Source of the DNA: Streptomyces silvae
GTDB taxonomy: Bacteria > Actinomycetota > Actinomycetes > Streptomycetales > Streptomycetaceae
Assembly: GCF_016745505.1 (NCBI RefSeq)
Contig: NZ_JAERUC010000098.1
Location: 1-42,199, forward strand
Direction of reading: 5' to 3'
DNA length: 42,199 bases
The notes beneath the pieces were generated by a model, which was not told the DNA's origin, ran no database searches, and saw only the letters and a list, made by a program, of their open reading frames with translations. Positions 42,176 to 42,199 of this stretch are shown piece by piece. Position numbers and translations under genes: made by a program. The stretch's first letter is position 1, and every line of letters begins with the position of its first letter.

Positions 42176-42199
42176 CGCCTACCGGGTTAGCTGACGGGT
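42176..42199 (-). promoter_or_regulatory. c-di-AMP (ydaO-type) riboswitch, 3' end only
   Basis: The minus-strand bases 42199-42176 read ACCCGTCAGCTAACC followed by CGGTAGGCG, which matches the conserved 3' block of the ydaO/yuaA riboswitch (CCCGUCAGCUAACCUCGUAGGCG). The rest of the aptamer lies beyond the window edge. In Streptomyces this class controls cell-wall hydrolases such as rpfA. Here it stands 27 bases before the M23 peptidase start. Confidence 0.85.

Noticed and set aside
1..42199. tRNA genes, rRNA genes or CRISPR arrays
   Set aside because: I scanned intergenic stretches for cloverleaf-type signatures and regularly spaced repeats and saw none; repeats present are short tandem duplications within or next to genes.

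Overview
The window is a high-GC actinobacterial chromosome segment, almost certainly Streptomyces. It carries sepH, cutRS, DUF3093/DUF3159/DUF3710/DUF4193/DUF5998 proteins, a DasR-type operator before ptsH, many GTG starts and purine-rich ribosome binding sites. Most of it is ordinary core chromosome; two short stretches (about 1-1160 and 32930-34150) are accessory and decayed.

Left edge (1-1163): a frameshifted IS5-type transposase remnant, a short relic matching the 3' end of the neighbouring rRNA/tRNA methyltransferase gene, and a Doc-type toxin with its ribbon-helix-helix antitoxin and a palindromic putative operator. Next (1164-7642) is a block I recall as conserved with Mycobacterium (around Rv2689c-Rv2694c): TrmA-family methyltransferase, KimA-like APC transporter, two RCK/TrkA proteins, DUF3159 membrane protein and OB-fold protein. 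At 7724-16806 a complete Kdp potassium system interrupts that block: a 27-aa membrane micro-protein, kdpF, kdpA, kdpB, kdpC, an orphan ABC ATPase, kdpD and kdpE, all on the minus strand. The block then resumes (16963-24447) with DUF3710, dut, a PaaI-like thioesterase, DUF3093, an EcsC-like protein, DUF4193, cutSR and an inositol-monophosphatase-family enzyme.

Right part: hemH/cpfC, an MFS transporter overlapping a sugar-lactone oxidase, a membrane protein with an 11-residue repeat, sepH, sseA and a two-domain VOC protein. Then comes a decayed patch with an NRPS adenylation-domain relic and a broken sensor kinase. It is followed by tdk, a phosphodiesterase-like protein, DUF5998, a GNAT/acyl-CoA-synthetase fusion (PatA type), ptsH, a GntR/FCD regulator and a secreted M23 peptidase. 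The last bases are the 3' end of a c-di-AMP (ydaO-type) riboswitch that reads into the M23 gene.

Functional themes: potassium homeostasis is heavily represented (KimA-like transporter, two RCK proteins, KdpFABC, KdpDE). Several of these families are c-di-AMP targets in other bacteria, and the window ends in a c-di-AMP riboswitch. Envelope and division functions (SepH, M23 peptidase, CutRS) form a second theme. A recurring oddity is short tandem duplication across stop codons (ABC ATPase, kdpC, tdk), plus the separated 3'-end relic of the methyltransferase gene. Convergent gene pairs are separated by strong perfect hairpins. I found no tRNA, rRNA or CRISPR array.
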